Numbered from the stretch's first letter, positions 42,710 to 51,595 are shown. The stretch is 55,664 bases of DNA from CAYMEK01 sp964389305 (GCA_964389305.1 CAYMEK010000025.1:1-55664); one strand, 5' to 3'. Numbers and translations: made by a program. Notes: a model not told the origin generated them from the sequence alone.

Positions 42710-42738
42710 CCCCCCGCAGCCTTGCAGACCGCAGGGGG
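42710..42738 (-). other. GC hairpin between the M24 gene and the alcohol dehydrogenase gene
   Basis: CCCCC (42711-42715) and GGGGG (42734-42738) flank a loop of 18 bases containing further GC pairs. A second small hairpin, CCCG/CGGG, lies at 42750-42762. Neither has a T-run in the minus direction. They may mark an RNA processing or attenuation point inside the operon. Confidence 0.35.
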
Positions 42739-42794
42739 CTCGATCGAATCCCGTCATTCGGGGTTTTAAGCCTTCCTCTATAGTGTAAGAGTGT

Positions 42795-44051
42795 TTATTC
42801 CCCGAAACCCGCCTGGTGCGGAGCTAGCGTCAGGATCTGCGCTCCCTTGTCCGTTACCACCAGATCCTCTTCCAGTCTCACCGACTGCTTGAGACCTGCT
42901 CTGCCGGTGAAGGTCTCGATGGCGAAGCACATGTTCTGCTTGATCTCCATCGGATAGTCCAGGGAATAGGCTCTTGATATCCACATGCCTTCGTAGAGAT
43001 CCAGCCCGATGCTGTGGGCAAACTGCTGCAGGCTGACACTGCCGTACTTGTCGTCCGCGTACTTGGGAAACTTCTCCGCCACCTCCTTGGTGGTGGCCCC
43101 GGGTTTCAACTGGGAAATCCCCGCGTACAGCGACTCGTAGCATTCCTTGTACAGATCCTTCTCGGCCTTGGTCCAGTTGTCCCCGACCTTGAAACAGCGT
43201 ACGAAGTCCACGAAGTATCCGCCCGGACCGATGGCGTTGATGTCGACGATAACCAGGTCGCCGTGTCTGACCAGCCTGTCGGTGTGCCATCTTCGGTAGG
43301 GATTGGTGTTTCCTCCTGTAGCCACGATGATATCGTAGACGAAATCGAAACCCTGCTCGTAGAGGAACTCGTTGACCTTTGCCGTGATGAAGGACTCTTT
43401 GACCCCCGGTTTCAGCCATTCGTTCTTTATCTTCCACATGGCCGCATCCCCGTAGGCGCTCGAGATCTTCAGCAGCTCGATTTCGTCGACGGTCTTGACC
43501 ACCCTGGCGGCCGACATGGCGGGCCAGGCGTTCACGATATTCAACCCCGAATCCTTCAGAGCCTGGTAGGACTTCAAGTCCATGATGTCGATGCCGATCT
43601 TCTCGTTCTGAACACCGTTTTCGGCCAGTACGTCGTACACGCCTTTGGCCATCTTCTTGACCATCATGTCCTCGGCGCTCTCCGCCCACTTCCAGGTGAT
43701 GGCCGGCCTGATATTGCCTTTCAGCCACGGGGCGTCTATTTTCGCGCATTCCATGTCCGAGCCGATGGTCTCGAACAATACCGGATCTCCGCCACGAGGC
43801 AGCACCGCGTAGCGGATGAAGATGTTGTTCTTCCAATTGCCCTGGAAGACGCTGGTCACGTAGCGGACGTTTTCTCCCTTGAACAGAATCAGGCCGCCCA
43901 GATCGAGCTGCTCCATCTTGTCCCGGGCTCTCTGCAGCCTCTCCTGCCGCAGCCTGTCGAAGTTCACCCTCATCTGCCAGTCGGTGGCGGTTGTGCTGAA
44001 ATTCCTCCTGGGATCGTATTCGTGCGGGCTACCCAAAAAACTTAGATCCAT
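42795..44051 (-). CDS. M24-family (creatinase/aminopeptidase P fold) protein, DddP-like
   Basis: 418 residues. The C-terminal pita-bread domain (about 180-405) holds the likely metal ligands Asp270 and Asp282 in VDINAIGPGGYFVDFVR, a His in FAHSIGL, a Glu in AIETFTG and a Glu in RLEEDLV. The 12-residue Asp spacing and GPxGY sequence match the DMSP lyase DddP better than Xaa-Pro peptidases. The middle DddP ligand Asp is Asn272 here. Substrate unknown: peptide hydrolase, lyase or amidohydrolase. ATG 44051 follows GGGAGG; the longer upstream frame is unconserved. It lies in the middle of the minus-strand operon. Confidence 0.75.
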   Translation of the reverse strand: MDLSFLGSPHEYDPRRNFSTTATDWQMRVNFDRLRQERLQRARDKMEQLDLGGLILFKGENVRYVTSVFQGNWKNNIFIRYAVLPRGGDPVLFETIGSDMECAKIDAPWLKGNIRPAITWKWAESAEDMMVKKMAKGVYDVLAENGVQNEKIGIDIMDLKSYQALKDSGLNIVNAWPAMSAARVVKTVDEIELLKISSAYGDAAMWKIKNEWLKPGVKESFITAKVNEFLYEQGFDFVYDIIVATGGNTNPYRRWHTDRLVRHGDLVIVDINAIGPGGYFVDFVRCFKVGDNWTKAEKDLYKECYESLYAGISQLKPGATTKEVAEKFPKYADDKYGSVSLQQFAHSIGLDLYEGMWISRAYSLDYPMEIKQNMCFAIETFTGRAGLKQSVRLEEDLVVTDKGAQILTLAPHQAGFGE

Positions 44052-44074
44052 TTCCTTAGACCTCCCTTGTTCTT

Positions 44075-45292
44075 TTATTTTGCCAGTACTCTTTCTGCGA
44101 TCATTCTGAACTCTTCCTCGTTGAGAAGTCCTGACTTTTCCAGGGCCTTTTGTTTTACCTCGAACAGCATCTCCTCCTTTTGGCCGTCGGTCGCTTTCGC
44201 CCCGATCTTGTCCAGCCAAAGGTCGATGGAGGCCAGTCCGCTGCCTTTACCCAAGACAGCCTCCGGAGGTCTCTGGCCGACCAGGTCCCAAGTGAAGGGG
44301 GCCAACTCCAGGACGTGCTCCTGCCCGCAGTTGGACAGCCAGCCCGTGATGATTCCAGACTCTATATCGAAGAGCCTTTCCCCGACTATTGGCCGGTTGG
44401 GAGGGATCTGCATGCCGGTTATATCTCTCATCAGCCTGGATATCTCGTAGAACTTCTCCGTCCTGATGCCTAGATCGATTCCGTACATCGTCAGCAGGCT
44501 CAGCACCACGTCCTCGTAGGCCGCGTTCCCCGCTCTTTCTCCGATGGAAGTAATGGTTGTATGCGCCACTTCCGCACCGGCCGCCAGAGCCAGTACCGTA
44601 TTGGCTGCTCCCAGTCCGAAGTCATCGTGGAAGTGGGCCTCAAGGGGCTTGTTGATGCGCTCTTTGGTCTTCCTCACCATGTAGCCCACCGCACTGGGGG
44701 AAAGACCCCCGAAGGTATCTACCAGACCCAAAGCATCCATGTGTCCTTCGGTTGCAACCTTCTCGATCGTGTCCAGGAACCATTTCATTTCCGCCCGGGA
44801 AGCGTCGATCGGAAAAAAAACGGTGTATAGGCCTTGCTGTTTGGCGTAGGCGGTGGCCTCGATGGCCAGGTTTATAGCCTTATCCAGCGGCCACTTGTAG
44901 GCGTATTCGATGATGTGCTCGCTCGAGGGTATCTCCACTACGATTCCGTCCACACCGCAGTCGGCCGCCCTCTTTACGTCTTCGACCATGCAGCGGGAAA
45001 AGGCGAAAATCTGGGTCCCTCCCAGGTCCCTCTTGGCCAGCTCTCTAATGGCTTGCTCGTCCTGGCTGGAGACGGCCGGCATCCCTGCCTCTATCCTGTG
45101 CACGCCTGCTTCGGCCAGTGCTTCCGCGATCCTGATTTTCTGGTCTTTATTGAAAATCAAACCCGCCTGCTGTTCTCCGTCACGGAGAGATACGTCGTGA
45201 ATCTTGATCTGTTTGGCAAAGCTGTATTCCCGGACCACCTCTTCGGCGTAATTCCAGGGACTAACGTACCACCTGTCTGTTTTATATGGCAC
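44075..45292 (-). CDS. HMGL-like (DRE-TIM metallolyase) family lyase or synthase
   Basis: 405 residues. The TIM barrel has the DRE-TIM start IHDVSLRDGEQQ, metal ligands in HFHDDFG (HxH) and GLGAANT, as in isopropylmalate, homocitrate and citramalate synthases and HMG-CoA lyase. It lacks the LeuA regulatory domain. It either condenses an acyl-CoA with a 2-oxoacid or splits such a product. In a catabolic operon with a 2-hydroxyacid dehydrogenase, cleavage is more likely; this is inference. GTG 45292 follows AGGAGGTGG. Confidence 0.8.
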   Translation of the reverse strand: MPYKTDRWYVSPWNYAEEVVREYSFAKQIKIHDVSLRDGEQQAGLIFNKDQKIRIAEALAEAGVHRIEAGMPAVSSQDEQAIRELAKRDLGGTQIFAFSRCMVEDVKRAADCGVDGIVVEIPSSEHIIEYAYKWPLDKAINLAIEATAYAKQQGLYTVFFPIDASRAEMKWFLDTIEKVATEGHMDALGLVDTFGGLSPSAVGYMVRKTKERINKPLEAHFHDDFGLGAANTVLALAAGAEVAHTTITSIGERAGNAAYEDVVLSLLTMYGIDLGIRTEKFYEISRLMRDITGMQIPPNRPIVGERLFDIESGIITGWLSNCGQEHVLELAPFTWDLVGQRPPEAVLGKGSGLASIDLWLDKIGAKATDGQKEEMLFEVKQKALEKSGLLNEEEFRMIAERVLAK

Positions 45293-45306
45293 GGGGCCAC
45301 CTCCTG

Positions 45307-46281
45307 TTATTGTTTGAGCACTTCGGGATTCAAGCACGCTTTCGGCGCCTTGCCTGTCAAAATCCGCACTACTTCCTGGACGGCTTTGTACTGTAGATCC
45401 CGCACCGACTGCTCCGAGTAAAAGGCCACGTGAGGGGTGAGGATCACGTTTTCGAAGCGGGTCAACGGGTTCTGCGGATCAAAGTCCTCGCTGGCCAGCA
45501 GGTCCAGGCCCGCTCCGGCGATCTGACCTTCTTCCAAAGCGCGGACCAGGTCTTGCTCCTTGATCAGTCCTCCACGTGCGGTATTGATGAGAAAGGCCTC
45601 CTTTTTCATTATTTTGAACTGCTCGTAGCCGAGCATTCCCTGCGAGTCCTGGGTCAGGGGAGCGTGCAGCGAGACAATGTCGCTTTCACGAAGCAGCCGT
45701 TCCAATCCCACTAGTTTCACATTGGGCTCCGCTCCGGTCGCCTCATCCAGGTATGGATCGTAGGCCAGAATATCGAACTCAAAAGCCCGCACCTTCTCCG
45801 CCAGTCGACGCGGGATCTTGCCGAAGCCTACCAGGCCCAGCGTCTGGCCGCGCAGCCTGTACAGCGGCCGCTGTTCCTTGAAATCCCATTTGCCTTTCTT
45901 GACGGTTTCATTTAGCTGGCAGATTTTACGGGTACAGGCCAGCATCAATGCCAGGGCGTGATCGGATACCTCTTCGATGCAGTAATCAGGCACGTAGGTT
46001 ACGGCTATCCGTTTTTTGGTGGCCGCCGGTATATCAATGTTGTTTACCCCGATGCCGTACCGCGATATTACCCGGCATTTGTCGAGCGATTCGATTACTC
46101 TTGGGGTAAGTTCGGCGTAGCAGGTCAAAACGGCATCCGCATCCCCTGCTTCTCTGATGATAGCCTCCTCATCGCTGCTTCCACATTCAACGAGCTGCGC
46201 ACCGATTTTACTCAGCTCTTTCTTTTCGATCTCCAGGTCAGGAAATACGTAATCCGTTATGACAACTTTAAAATCCATCAT
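45307..46281 (-). CDS. D-isomer-specific 2-hydroxyacid dehydrogenase 1
   Basis: 324 residues, of the CtBP/phosphoglycerate dehydrogenase family. NAD-binding GFGKIPRRLA (one G of GxGxxG is lost: GxGxxP), catalytic Arg in NTARGGLI, Glu in LASEDFD and His in LTPHVAFYSE are present. It interconverts a 2-oxoacid and a D-2-hydroxyacid. It is the first gene of the minus-strand operon, with ribosome-binding site GGGGAAAGGA. A second member lies at 52503-53513. Confidence 0.87.
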   Translation of the reverse strand: MMDFKVVITDYVFPDLEIEKKELSKIGAQLVECGSSDEEAIIREAGDADAVLTCYAELTPRVIESLDKCRVISRYGIGVNNIDIPAATKKRIAVTYVPDYCIEEVSDHALALMLACTRKICQLNETVKKGKWDFKEQRPLYRLRGQTLGLVGFGKIPRRLAEKVRAFEFDILAYDPYLDEATGAEPNVKLVGLERLLRESDIVSLHAPLTQDSQGMLGYEQFKIMKKEAFLINTARGGLIKEQDLVRALEEGQIAGAGLDLLASEDFDPQNPLTRFENVILTPHVAFYSEQSVRDLQYKAVQEVVRILTGKAPKACLNPEVLKQ

Positions 46282-46491
46282 GCCGTCCTTTCCCCCGCCT
46301 CAAAGCGCTGCGGACCGTAGAAAGCCCTCTTTACCGCGATCAGTGTCAAAAAAACATTGTGCTTAGGTCTTTCTAATGCCGCCCCGGGACCGGCGCAGTA
46401 TGGCTCCACCGTTTCAGCCGTTGTATACCGTTTCAGACTATACCAACAATGCATGCCTGTCAAGCAAAATATTGTCTAAATGAATTAAAAA

Positions 46492-46520
46492 TTGACAATA
46501 CTACTGTATTACAGTATAAT
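46492..46520 (+). promoter_or_regulatory. gntR2 promoter P1 with palindromic operator in the spacer
   Basis: TTGACA (46492-46497), a 17-nt spacer and TATAAT (46515-46520): a perfect consensus promoter. The spacer carries ACTGTATTACAGT (46503-46515), a perfect 13-bp dyad of the TGT-N3-ACA type expected for FadR-family proteins. A bound regulator would exclude RNA polymerase. Confidence 0.75.
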
Positions 46521-46590
46521 AATGTGCAACTTTATTGACGAAGTATTTCTTTCTTTATTTATATAGGCCGGGACGGCCGATATGAGATTA

Positions 46591-46634
46591 TTGACAGTGC
46601 GGATACTGTACGGTAAAGTAATACTGTAGGACAA
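46591..46634 (+). promoter_or_regulatory. gntR2 promoter P2 and second operator
   Basis: TTGACA (46591-46596), a 17-nt spacer and TAAAGT (46614-46619). CTGTAGGACAA (46624-46634), another TGT-N3-ACA site, covers the expected start point. It is followed by ACAATTGTACT, shared with the transporter promoter. Confidence 0.6.
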
Positions 46635-46644
46635 TTGTACTTAA

Positions 46645-47382
46645 ATGCAAGCCACGAACAAAGGATCCAGCCAGATCGAATTCAAGCGGATGAATCGGGT
46701 TTCAGTATCCGAGGAGATCATCGCGCACATCGAAGAGCTCATACTCGGTAGCAGGCTCAAACCGGGTGAGCAGCTGCCCTCGGAGGAGAAGATGGCCGCC
46801 CAGATGGGAGTAGGCAGAGGAACGGTCCGGGAAGCTCTGAAAGTGTTGATCTACCTCGGTCTGATAGACCGGAAGAAAAAGGGAACCTTTGTATCTCATC
46901 TGGCCCCCGAACGGGTAGCCATCAAAAACATTTCCGAAAAGTTCAGAAAACACCGCGATGTCATGGAAATGATAGAGCTGAGAAAAGTGATTGAACCGGA
47001 AGGAGCGGGTCTGGCTGCTGAAAGAGCAGGTGAGTCTGAGGTCAAACGTATCGAAGACCACTACCGGTCAATGGTTGAAGTACAGCGCGACGTTGAACGG
47101 TTTATAGACTACGACAACAGATTCCATCTCGACCTCATCAAGGCGGCGGGAAACAACCTCCTCAAGGAGATCATGGAGGGCATTCAGCAGGTCATGATCA
47201 AGAATCAGTCTCTGATCCTGCACAGAAGCCGCGCGATCATGCCGCGCTCCCTGGATTTTCACCTGAAAATCCTGACAGCCGTCAGGAACGGAGACAGATC
47301 GCTGGCCAAAAAAAACATGATGCGCCACATTTTGGATATCCAGAAGGAAATGTACCTGATTCTCCAAGAGGAAGAGCGGTAG
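46645..47382 (+). CDS. GntR-family (FadR subfamily) regulator, copy 2
   Basis: 245 residues, a close paralogue of the regulator at 34802-35509. Both have SVSEEII, then LPSEEKMA.QMGVGRGT.REALKVLIYLGLI, then a basic wing, so they should read the same DNA. The FCD domain (about 100-235) is more diverged, with the ligand-site pattern DYDNRFHLDLIKAAGNN, so the effectors may differ. The stop is followed directly by the next gene's ATG, making it the first gene of the right-hand operon. No clear SD sequence precedes the start. Confidence 0.9.
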   Translation: MQATNKGSSQIEFKRMNRVSVSEEIIAHIEELILGSRLKPGEQLPSEEKMAAQMGVGRGTVREALKVLIYLGLIDRKKKGTFVSHLAPERVAIKNISEKFRKHRDVMEMIELRKVIEPEGAGLAAERAGESEVKRIEDHYRSMVEVQRDVERFIDYDNRFHLDLIKAAGNNLLKEIMEGIQQVMIKNQSLILHRSRAIMPRSLDFHLKILTAVRNGDRSLAKKNMMRHILDIQKEMYLILQEEER

Positions 47383-48459
47383 ATGAAAATCCCCGAAACA
47401 ATGAAGGCCGCGGTTCTGATGGCCCCCAACCGTCTGGAGGTCAAAGAGGTTCAGACTCCCAAGCCGGGGCCGGTGGACGTGCTGATAAAGGTCGAGGCCT
47501 GTGCTGTCTGCAGCACCGACGTATCGCTGATCGACCATGCCCTGCCGGGACAGCCTCCCTACGGTAGCTTCATTCCGGGTCACGAATATTCAGGTACGGT
47601 GGTCGCTCTCGGAGATACCGTGGATGAGTTCCAGGTGGGCGACAGGGTGACGGTGGAAGCCCATCTGGGATGCTTGAGGTGCAGTAACTGCAGAATCGGG
47701 AACTATACCGCCTGCCTGAACTACGGCAATACGAAAAAGGGACACCGGGCGAACGGATTTACCACTAACGGGGCATTTGCTCAGTATGTCATCAACCATA
47801 TCAACACGGTCCACAGGATTCCGGATTCGGTTTCCTTCGAAGAGGCCTCTCTGATCACCAATCTTGGCTGCGTGCTCTACGGGTATGAGACCGCCGGCGG
47901 ATACCTGGTAGGCGACCAGGTTGCGGTTATTGGACCCGGACCTCTGGGGCTGGCTGCGGCGGCTGCCGCCGGGGCGCTGGGCGCGGAGCGAGTCTATCTG
48001 ATCGGAACCAGGGAATCACGTCTGGGAATCGGCCGGCAGATCGGAGTGGACAGGATCATCAATATCCATGAGGAAGATCCGGTGGAGGTGATGCGAGAGG
48101 AAACCAAAGGTGTGGGCGTCGATATAGCGGTCGAGGCGTCCGGGTCGGCTTCTGGCCTCGACTCGGCCATCAGAGCCACTAAGAGAATGGGCAGGATATT
48201 GATACTTAGCTTCGCTCATGAACCGCTGCCGGCGGACTTCGAAGCTCTGGCTCTCGACAACAAGGCAATATACACGGTCAGGGGGGAAGGATGGGCGAAT
48301 GTTGGCCGGGCGGTTACACTCCTTCGCCGGCAACGTGTAGACCTGAAACCGCTGATTACCCATAGTTACCCCCTGGAGCAGATCGGCAAGGCATTCGAGA
48401 CCTTTACCGGCAGAATCGGCGGCGCTGTCAAAGTGATTGTTCGGCCCAATGAGCGGTAG
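47383..48459 (+). CDS. Zinc-dependent medium-chain alcohol/polyol dehydrogenase 2
   Basis: 358 residues with catalytic-zinc CSTD and GHE (IPGHEYSG), structural-zinc CLRCSNCRIGNYTAC, and NAD-binding IGPGPLGLAAA. It belongs to the same superfamily as the enzyme at 41670-42683 but is clearly a separate branch. It starts immediately after gntR2 without any gap, so the regulator and enzyme are translated together. The likely role is the first oxidation of a polyol, cyclitol or hydroxyacid. Confidence 0.87.
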   Translation: MKIPETMKAAVLMAPNRLEVKEVQTPKPGPVDVLIKVEACAVCSTDVSLIDHALPGQPPYGSFIPGHEYSGTVVALGDTVDEFQVGDRVTVEAHLGCLRCSNCRIGNYTACLNYGNTKKGHRANGFTTNGAFAQYVINHINTVHRIPDSVSFEEASLITNLGCVLYGYETAGGYLVGDQVAVIGPGPLGLAAAAAAGALGAERVYLIGTRESRLGIGRQIGVDRIINIHEEDPVEVMREETKGVGVDIAVEASGSASGLDSAIRATKRMGRILILSFAHEPLPADFEALALDNKAIYTVRGEGWANVGRAVTLLRRQRVDLKPLITHSYPLEQIGKAFETFTGRIGGAVKVIVRPNER

Positions 48460-49711
48460 TCCAACCGTCCTGATTATAGCTACTCTCGATACCAAGCACC
48501 TGGAGGCCCGATATTTGAGAGACAGGATCGAGGCCAACGGATGTCGGGGAGTACTCATGGATACCGGCGTTTTCGGCCCTCCGGCCGGTGAGCTCGACGA
48601 GAAAACGGTTTTGGCCTCCAGAGAGGAGGTTGCCCGTGCCGGTGGCTCGTCGATCGAGGATCTGATCGCCGGCCGGGACAAGGGTAGATGCATTCGGACC
48701 ATGATGGACGGAGCGCAGGCTTTGGTCCGCCGGCTTCACTCCGAGGGAAAATTTCACGGATTGATCGCCATCGGCGGAGCGCAGGGTACCGATATTGGGA
48801 CCGCAGCCATGCGGAACCTGCCTTTCGGAGTGCCCAAGTTCATGGTCTCCACCGTGGCCAACGGCCAGGCCGCCTTCGGACCCTACGTGGGCACCAGGGA
48901 CATTATCATGATGCACTCCGTTGCCGATATCCAGGGACTGAACGTCCTTACAACCAGGGTTCTGGCCAATGCCGCTGCCGCCGTCTGCGGTATGGTCAAG
49001 AACGCCGCCGTCCCGTTGGAGAGGAACAGCGGGGCCGTTCCGGTAGCAATGTCCATGCTGGGCACGACCACGCCCGGGGCCTTGAGAGCCAGAAAGACAC
49101 TCGAGGGCCAGGGCTTCGAGGTGGTAGCCTTTCATCAGAACGGAACCGGAGGGATTGCGATGGAGGACATGATTTCGGAGGGAATGTTCGCGGGAGTGCT
49201 GGACATCAACCTTCACGAAATCGGGGATTACGTGGCCGGCGGACTTCACGGCGCGATCAGGGACTATCGGCTGGAAACGGCGGGAAAGCTGGGCTTGCCT
49301 CAGGTGGTTGCTCCAGGAAGCATCAACTACACGGTTCAGGGACCCTACGCCAGGCTGCCTGAAGAGATGAAGAAACGCAAACTCATCATCCACAACCCGA
49401 ACCTGACGCTGGTGAGGCTCTCCCCAGAAGAGCTGGAACGGACGGCAGAATTGACGGCCCGGAAACTGAACCAGGCCAGGGGACCGGTTCACGTGTTCAT
49501 ACCGCTCAAGGGTTTCTCTTATCCCGACAGGGAGGGATTGAGCCACTGGGAGCCGGAGAGTAACAGCCTTTTTATTGCGATACTGAAGAAAAATCTTTCC
49601 GCAGCCGTTCCCCTGGAGGAGATCGATGCGCACATCAATGACGGGCAGTTCATCGATCCGGTCGTGGAAACCTTCATTGCTCTGGTGCGCAGGTCGGGGG
49701 CAGGTGAATAG
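48449..49711 (+). CDS. Tm-1-like ATP-binding domain protein (UPF0261)
   Basis: 420 residues. The family is recognised by VLIIATLDTKHLEARYLRD at the start, MDTGVFGPP, GLIAIGGAQGTDIGTAAM, MVSTVANG and the C-terminal PLKGFSYPDREG with a glycine-rich first domain that binds ATP in the tomato Tm-1 homologue. The bacterial function is not established. Such genes recur in carbohydrate and amide degradation clusters beside TIM-barrel enzymes. The ATG overlaps the dehydrogenase stop by 11 bp. Confidence 0.85.
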   Translation: MSGSPTVLIIATLDTKHLEARYLRDRIEANGCRGVLMDTGVFGPPAGELDEKTVLASREEVARAGGSSIEDLIAGRDKGRCIRTMMDGAQALVRRLHSEGKFHGLIAIGGAQGTDIGTAAMRNLPFGVPKFMVSTVANGQAAFGPYVGTRDIIMMHSVADIQGLNVLTTRVLANAAAAVCGMVKNAAVPLERNSGAVPVAMSMLGTTTPGALRARKTLEGQGFEVVAFHQNGTGGIAMEDMISEGMFAGVLDINLHEIGDYVAGGLHGAIRDYRLETAGKLGLPQVVAPGSINYTVQGPYARLPEEMKKRKLIIHNPNLTLVRLSPEELERTAELTARKLNQARGPVHVFIPLKGFSYPDREGLSHWEPESNSLFIAILKKNLSAAVPLEEIDAHINDGQFIDPVVETFIALVRRSGAGE

Positions 49712-49747
49712 AGCCGTCCGGAGCGGCGATTGAGAAGGAGGAAACAC

Positions 49748-50644
49748 ATGAACGATATCAGGAAAAAGCTTTCAGGCGTGTTCGCGCCGATCGTCACCCC
49801 CTTCCGTGACGATCGGATCCTGTTCGACGGCCTGATCTCCAATGTCGAAAAGATGAACCGGTCGGGACTGAGAGGGTATTTCGTCCTGGGGACCAACGGC
49901 GAATACAAGTCTCTCGCCACCGACGAGCGTACCGAGGTCCTGAAAGCCGTAGTCGCCCACAGGTCGCCCGATAAGGTGATCATGGCCGGAACCGGAGCGG
50001 AAAGCACCAAGGAAACCATAGAGCTGAGTTTGAAGGCCGCCGAGCTGGGCGTGGACATGGTGAGCCTGCTCATGCCGCACTTTTTTGCCAAAAAGATTGA
50101 CGACGGAGTCCTGGCCGCTTATATCCTGGAGGTGGCCGATGTTTCGCCCGTACCCGTGATGCTGTACAACAATCCGTCGGTGGCCGCGGGCGTCACCATC
50201 GGTCCGGATCTGATTCGCATGGTCGCCTCCCATCCCAATCTCGTGGGGATCAAGGACAGCTCGAAGCAGACTTTCAAGGACAATCTGCGGGCGGCGGGAG
50301 AGGATCTTTGCGTGCTGGCCGGGTCGGCCAACTACTTCCTCGAGCTGCTGCAAGCCGGGGGTAGCGGCGGTGTCTTGTCGCTGGCCAATGTTTTTCCCGA
50401 CTCCTGCGCTGAATTGTATCGCGCCTTTGTCGAGGGGCGGATGGATGAGGCCGACGAATTGAACGGAGCTCTGGTGGACCTCAACGCTCAGGTGTCGGGA
50501 ACCTACGGCGTGGCCGGAGTGAAGGCGGCCATGGATCTGGTGGGCTTCAGCGGCGGCGACCCGCGCAGACCGATGAAGGCGATGTCGGCTGATCAGAGAG
50601 AAGGACTCGCCCAGGCGCTGGAGGAACGAGGCTATTTGAAATAG
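49748..50644 (+). CDS. DapA/NAL-family aldolase (dihydrodipicolinate synthase-like)
   Basis: 298-residue class I TIM-barrel aldolase. The Schiff-base Lys169 (GIKDSSK), proton-relay Tyr140 (MLYNNP) and the pyruvate-binding GTNGE motif are present. It condenses or cleaves pyruvate-based 2-keto acids by way of a lysine imine. Its place among catabolic dehydrogenases argues for a 2-keto-3-deoxy-acid aldolase rather than lysine synthesis. Ribosome-binding site AGAAGGAGGA is excellent. Confidence 0.87.
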   Translation: MNDIRKKLSGVFAPIVTPFRDDRILFDGLISNVEKMNRSGLRGYFVLGTNGEYKSLATDERTEVLKAVVAHRSPDKVIMAGTGAESTKETIELSLKAAELGVDMVSLLMPHFFAKKIDDGVLAAYILEVADVSPVPVMLYNNPSVAAGVTIGPDLIRMVASHPNLVGIKDSSKQTFKDNLRAAGEDLCVLAGSANYFLELLQAGGSGGVLSLANVFPDSCAELYRAFVEGRMDEADELNGALVDLNAQVSGTYGVAGVKAAMDLVGFSGGDPRRPMKAMSADQREGLAQALEERGYLK

Positions 50645-50703
50645 AGGCCCGGACCGCCGGTTATTTGCCGGCGCATAGACTTGTAGAAACAAAGGAGACG
50701 GCA

Positions 50704-51567
50704 ATGCCAAGAAAAAAAACCTGGAACATTCTTGAACTGGGATACGATGAGGTGGCGGCTCATATGAAGCGTAACGACACCATAATGGTTTCTATGGGCT
50801 CCTGCGAGAAACATGGCGCTCACTGCCCCTTGGGGACCGATACGGTAACCGCTATGGGCGTCATTGAAAGGGCAGCCGAGCTCGCCGACACCCTGTACAC
50901 GCCGGTAATCCCCGTCGGGTACTCGCCCCATCATATGGGCCGCATGGGTGAAGGCACCGGTTCGCTGACCTTCTCCGGCGACACCTACCGGAAAATAGTG
51001 TACGAGCTCGCCATGAGTCTGATCTACCACGGCTACAACAAACTGGTCTACGTGACCCATCACGGCAGCAACTCGAAGGTAATCGACGACGTGCTGAGAA
51101 AGATTCGCTACGAATCCGGCTGTTTCGTAGGCTGGTACAAGACCCCCACGGAGAGAACCTTTTCGATACTGGGCGACCTGGTAGACGGTCCTCCGGAGGA
51201 AACGCCGGGCTGGCACGCCGGGGAGATCGAGACCAGCACGGCCTGGGCCTACGACGAGGGAATCGTCGACATGAGCAAGGCGAAGCAAGACCGGGCCCAT
51301 GCACCGAAATGGATGGGTGAAAAGTTCAGCAAGCATGACGGCTCCGGCTTTGTCGCCTTCATGGGTGCGGAGAGTATGTGGGTGCCCATGGAGCATCACG
51401 AGTATTCCGATACGGCGACCATCGGCAATCCGCTGCGAGCCTCCAGGGAGAAGGGCCTCAAGTACTTCGAGATCGCGGGACAGGCCCTGGCCGCACTGCT
51501 CGAGGAGGTGAAAAAAATGCCGATCAAGGTCGCAGACGAGAAGAGGTATTTCCCAAACCGGGCGTAA
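50704..51567 (+). CDS. Creatininase-family amidohydrolase
   Basis: 287 residues. The metal ligands are in MGSCEKHGAHCPLGTD (Glu35, His37, Asp46), the GYSPHHMG and THHGSNS segments, and GWHAGEIETS (His, Glu). The superfamily includes creatininase, mycofactocin protein MftE, formamide hydrolases and Thermotoga IolN, which opens the ring of 3-dehydro-scyllo-inosose. Here it may open a cyclic ketone, lactam or amide made by the dehydrogenases. Ribosome-binding site AAAGGAGACGGC. Confidence 0.85.
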   Translation: MPRKKTWNILELGYDEVAAHMKRNDTIMVSMGSCEKHGAHCPLGTDTVTAMGVIERAAELADTLYTPVIPVGYSPHHMGRMGEGTGSLTFSGDTYRKIVYELAMSLIYHGYNKLVYVTHHGSNSKVIDDVLRKIRYESGCFVGWYKTPTERTFSILGDLVDGPPEETPGWHAGEIETSTAWAYDEGIVDMSKAKQDRAHAPKWMGEKFSKHDGSGFVAFMGAESMWVPMEHHEYSDTATIGNPLRASREKGLKYFEIAGQALAALLEEVKKMPIKVADEKRYFPNRA

Positions 51568-51595
51568 GCCGCAGACCGTCCGGGCATGAGCACTC

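Larger units (their letters stand above)
46282..46644. other. 363-bp divergent control region of the two island operons
   Basis: No gene is visible. Towards the right it holds two tandem promoters with operators for gntR2 (46492-46520 and 46591-46634). Towards the left it holds a weaker minus-strand promoter, TTGACA (46463-46458) with TATAGT (46442-46437), spaced only 15 nt. TATTGTC and GACAATA (46470-46476, 46494-46500) form a 7-bp inverted repeat between the divergent promoters. Confidence 0.6.

Noticed and set aside
42750..42767. Intrinsic terminator on the plus strand (CCCG, 5-nt loop, CGGG, then GTTTT)
   Set aside because: No plus-strand gene ends nearby; both flanking genes are on the minus strand, so it is probably incidental.
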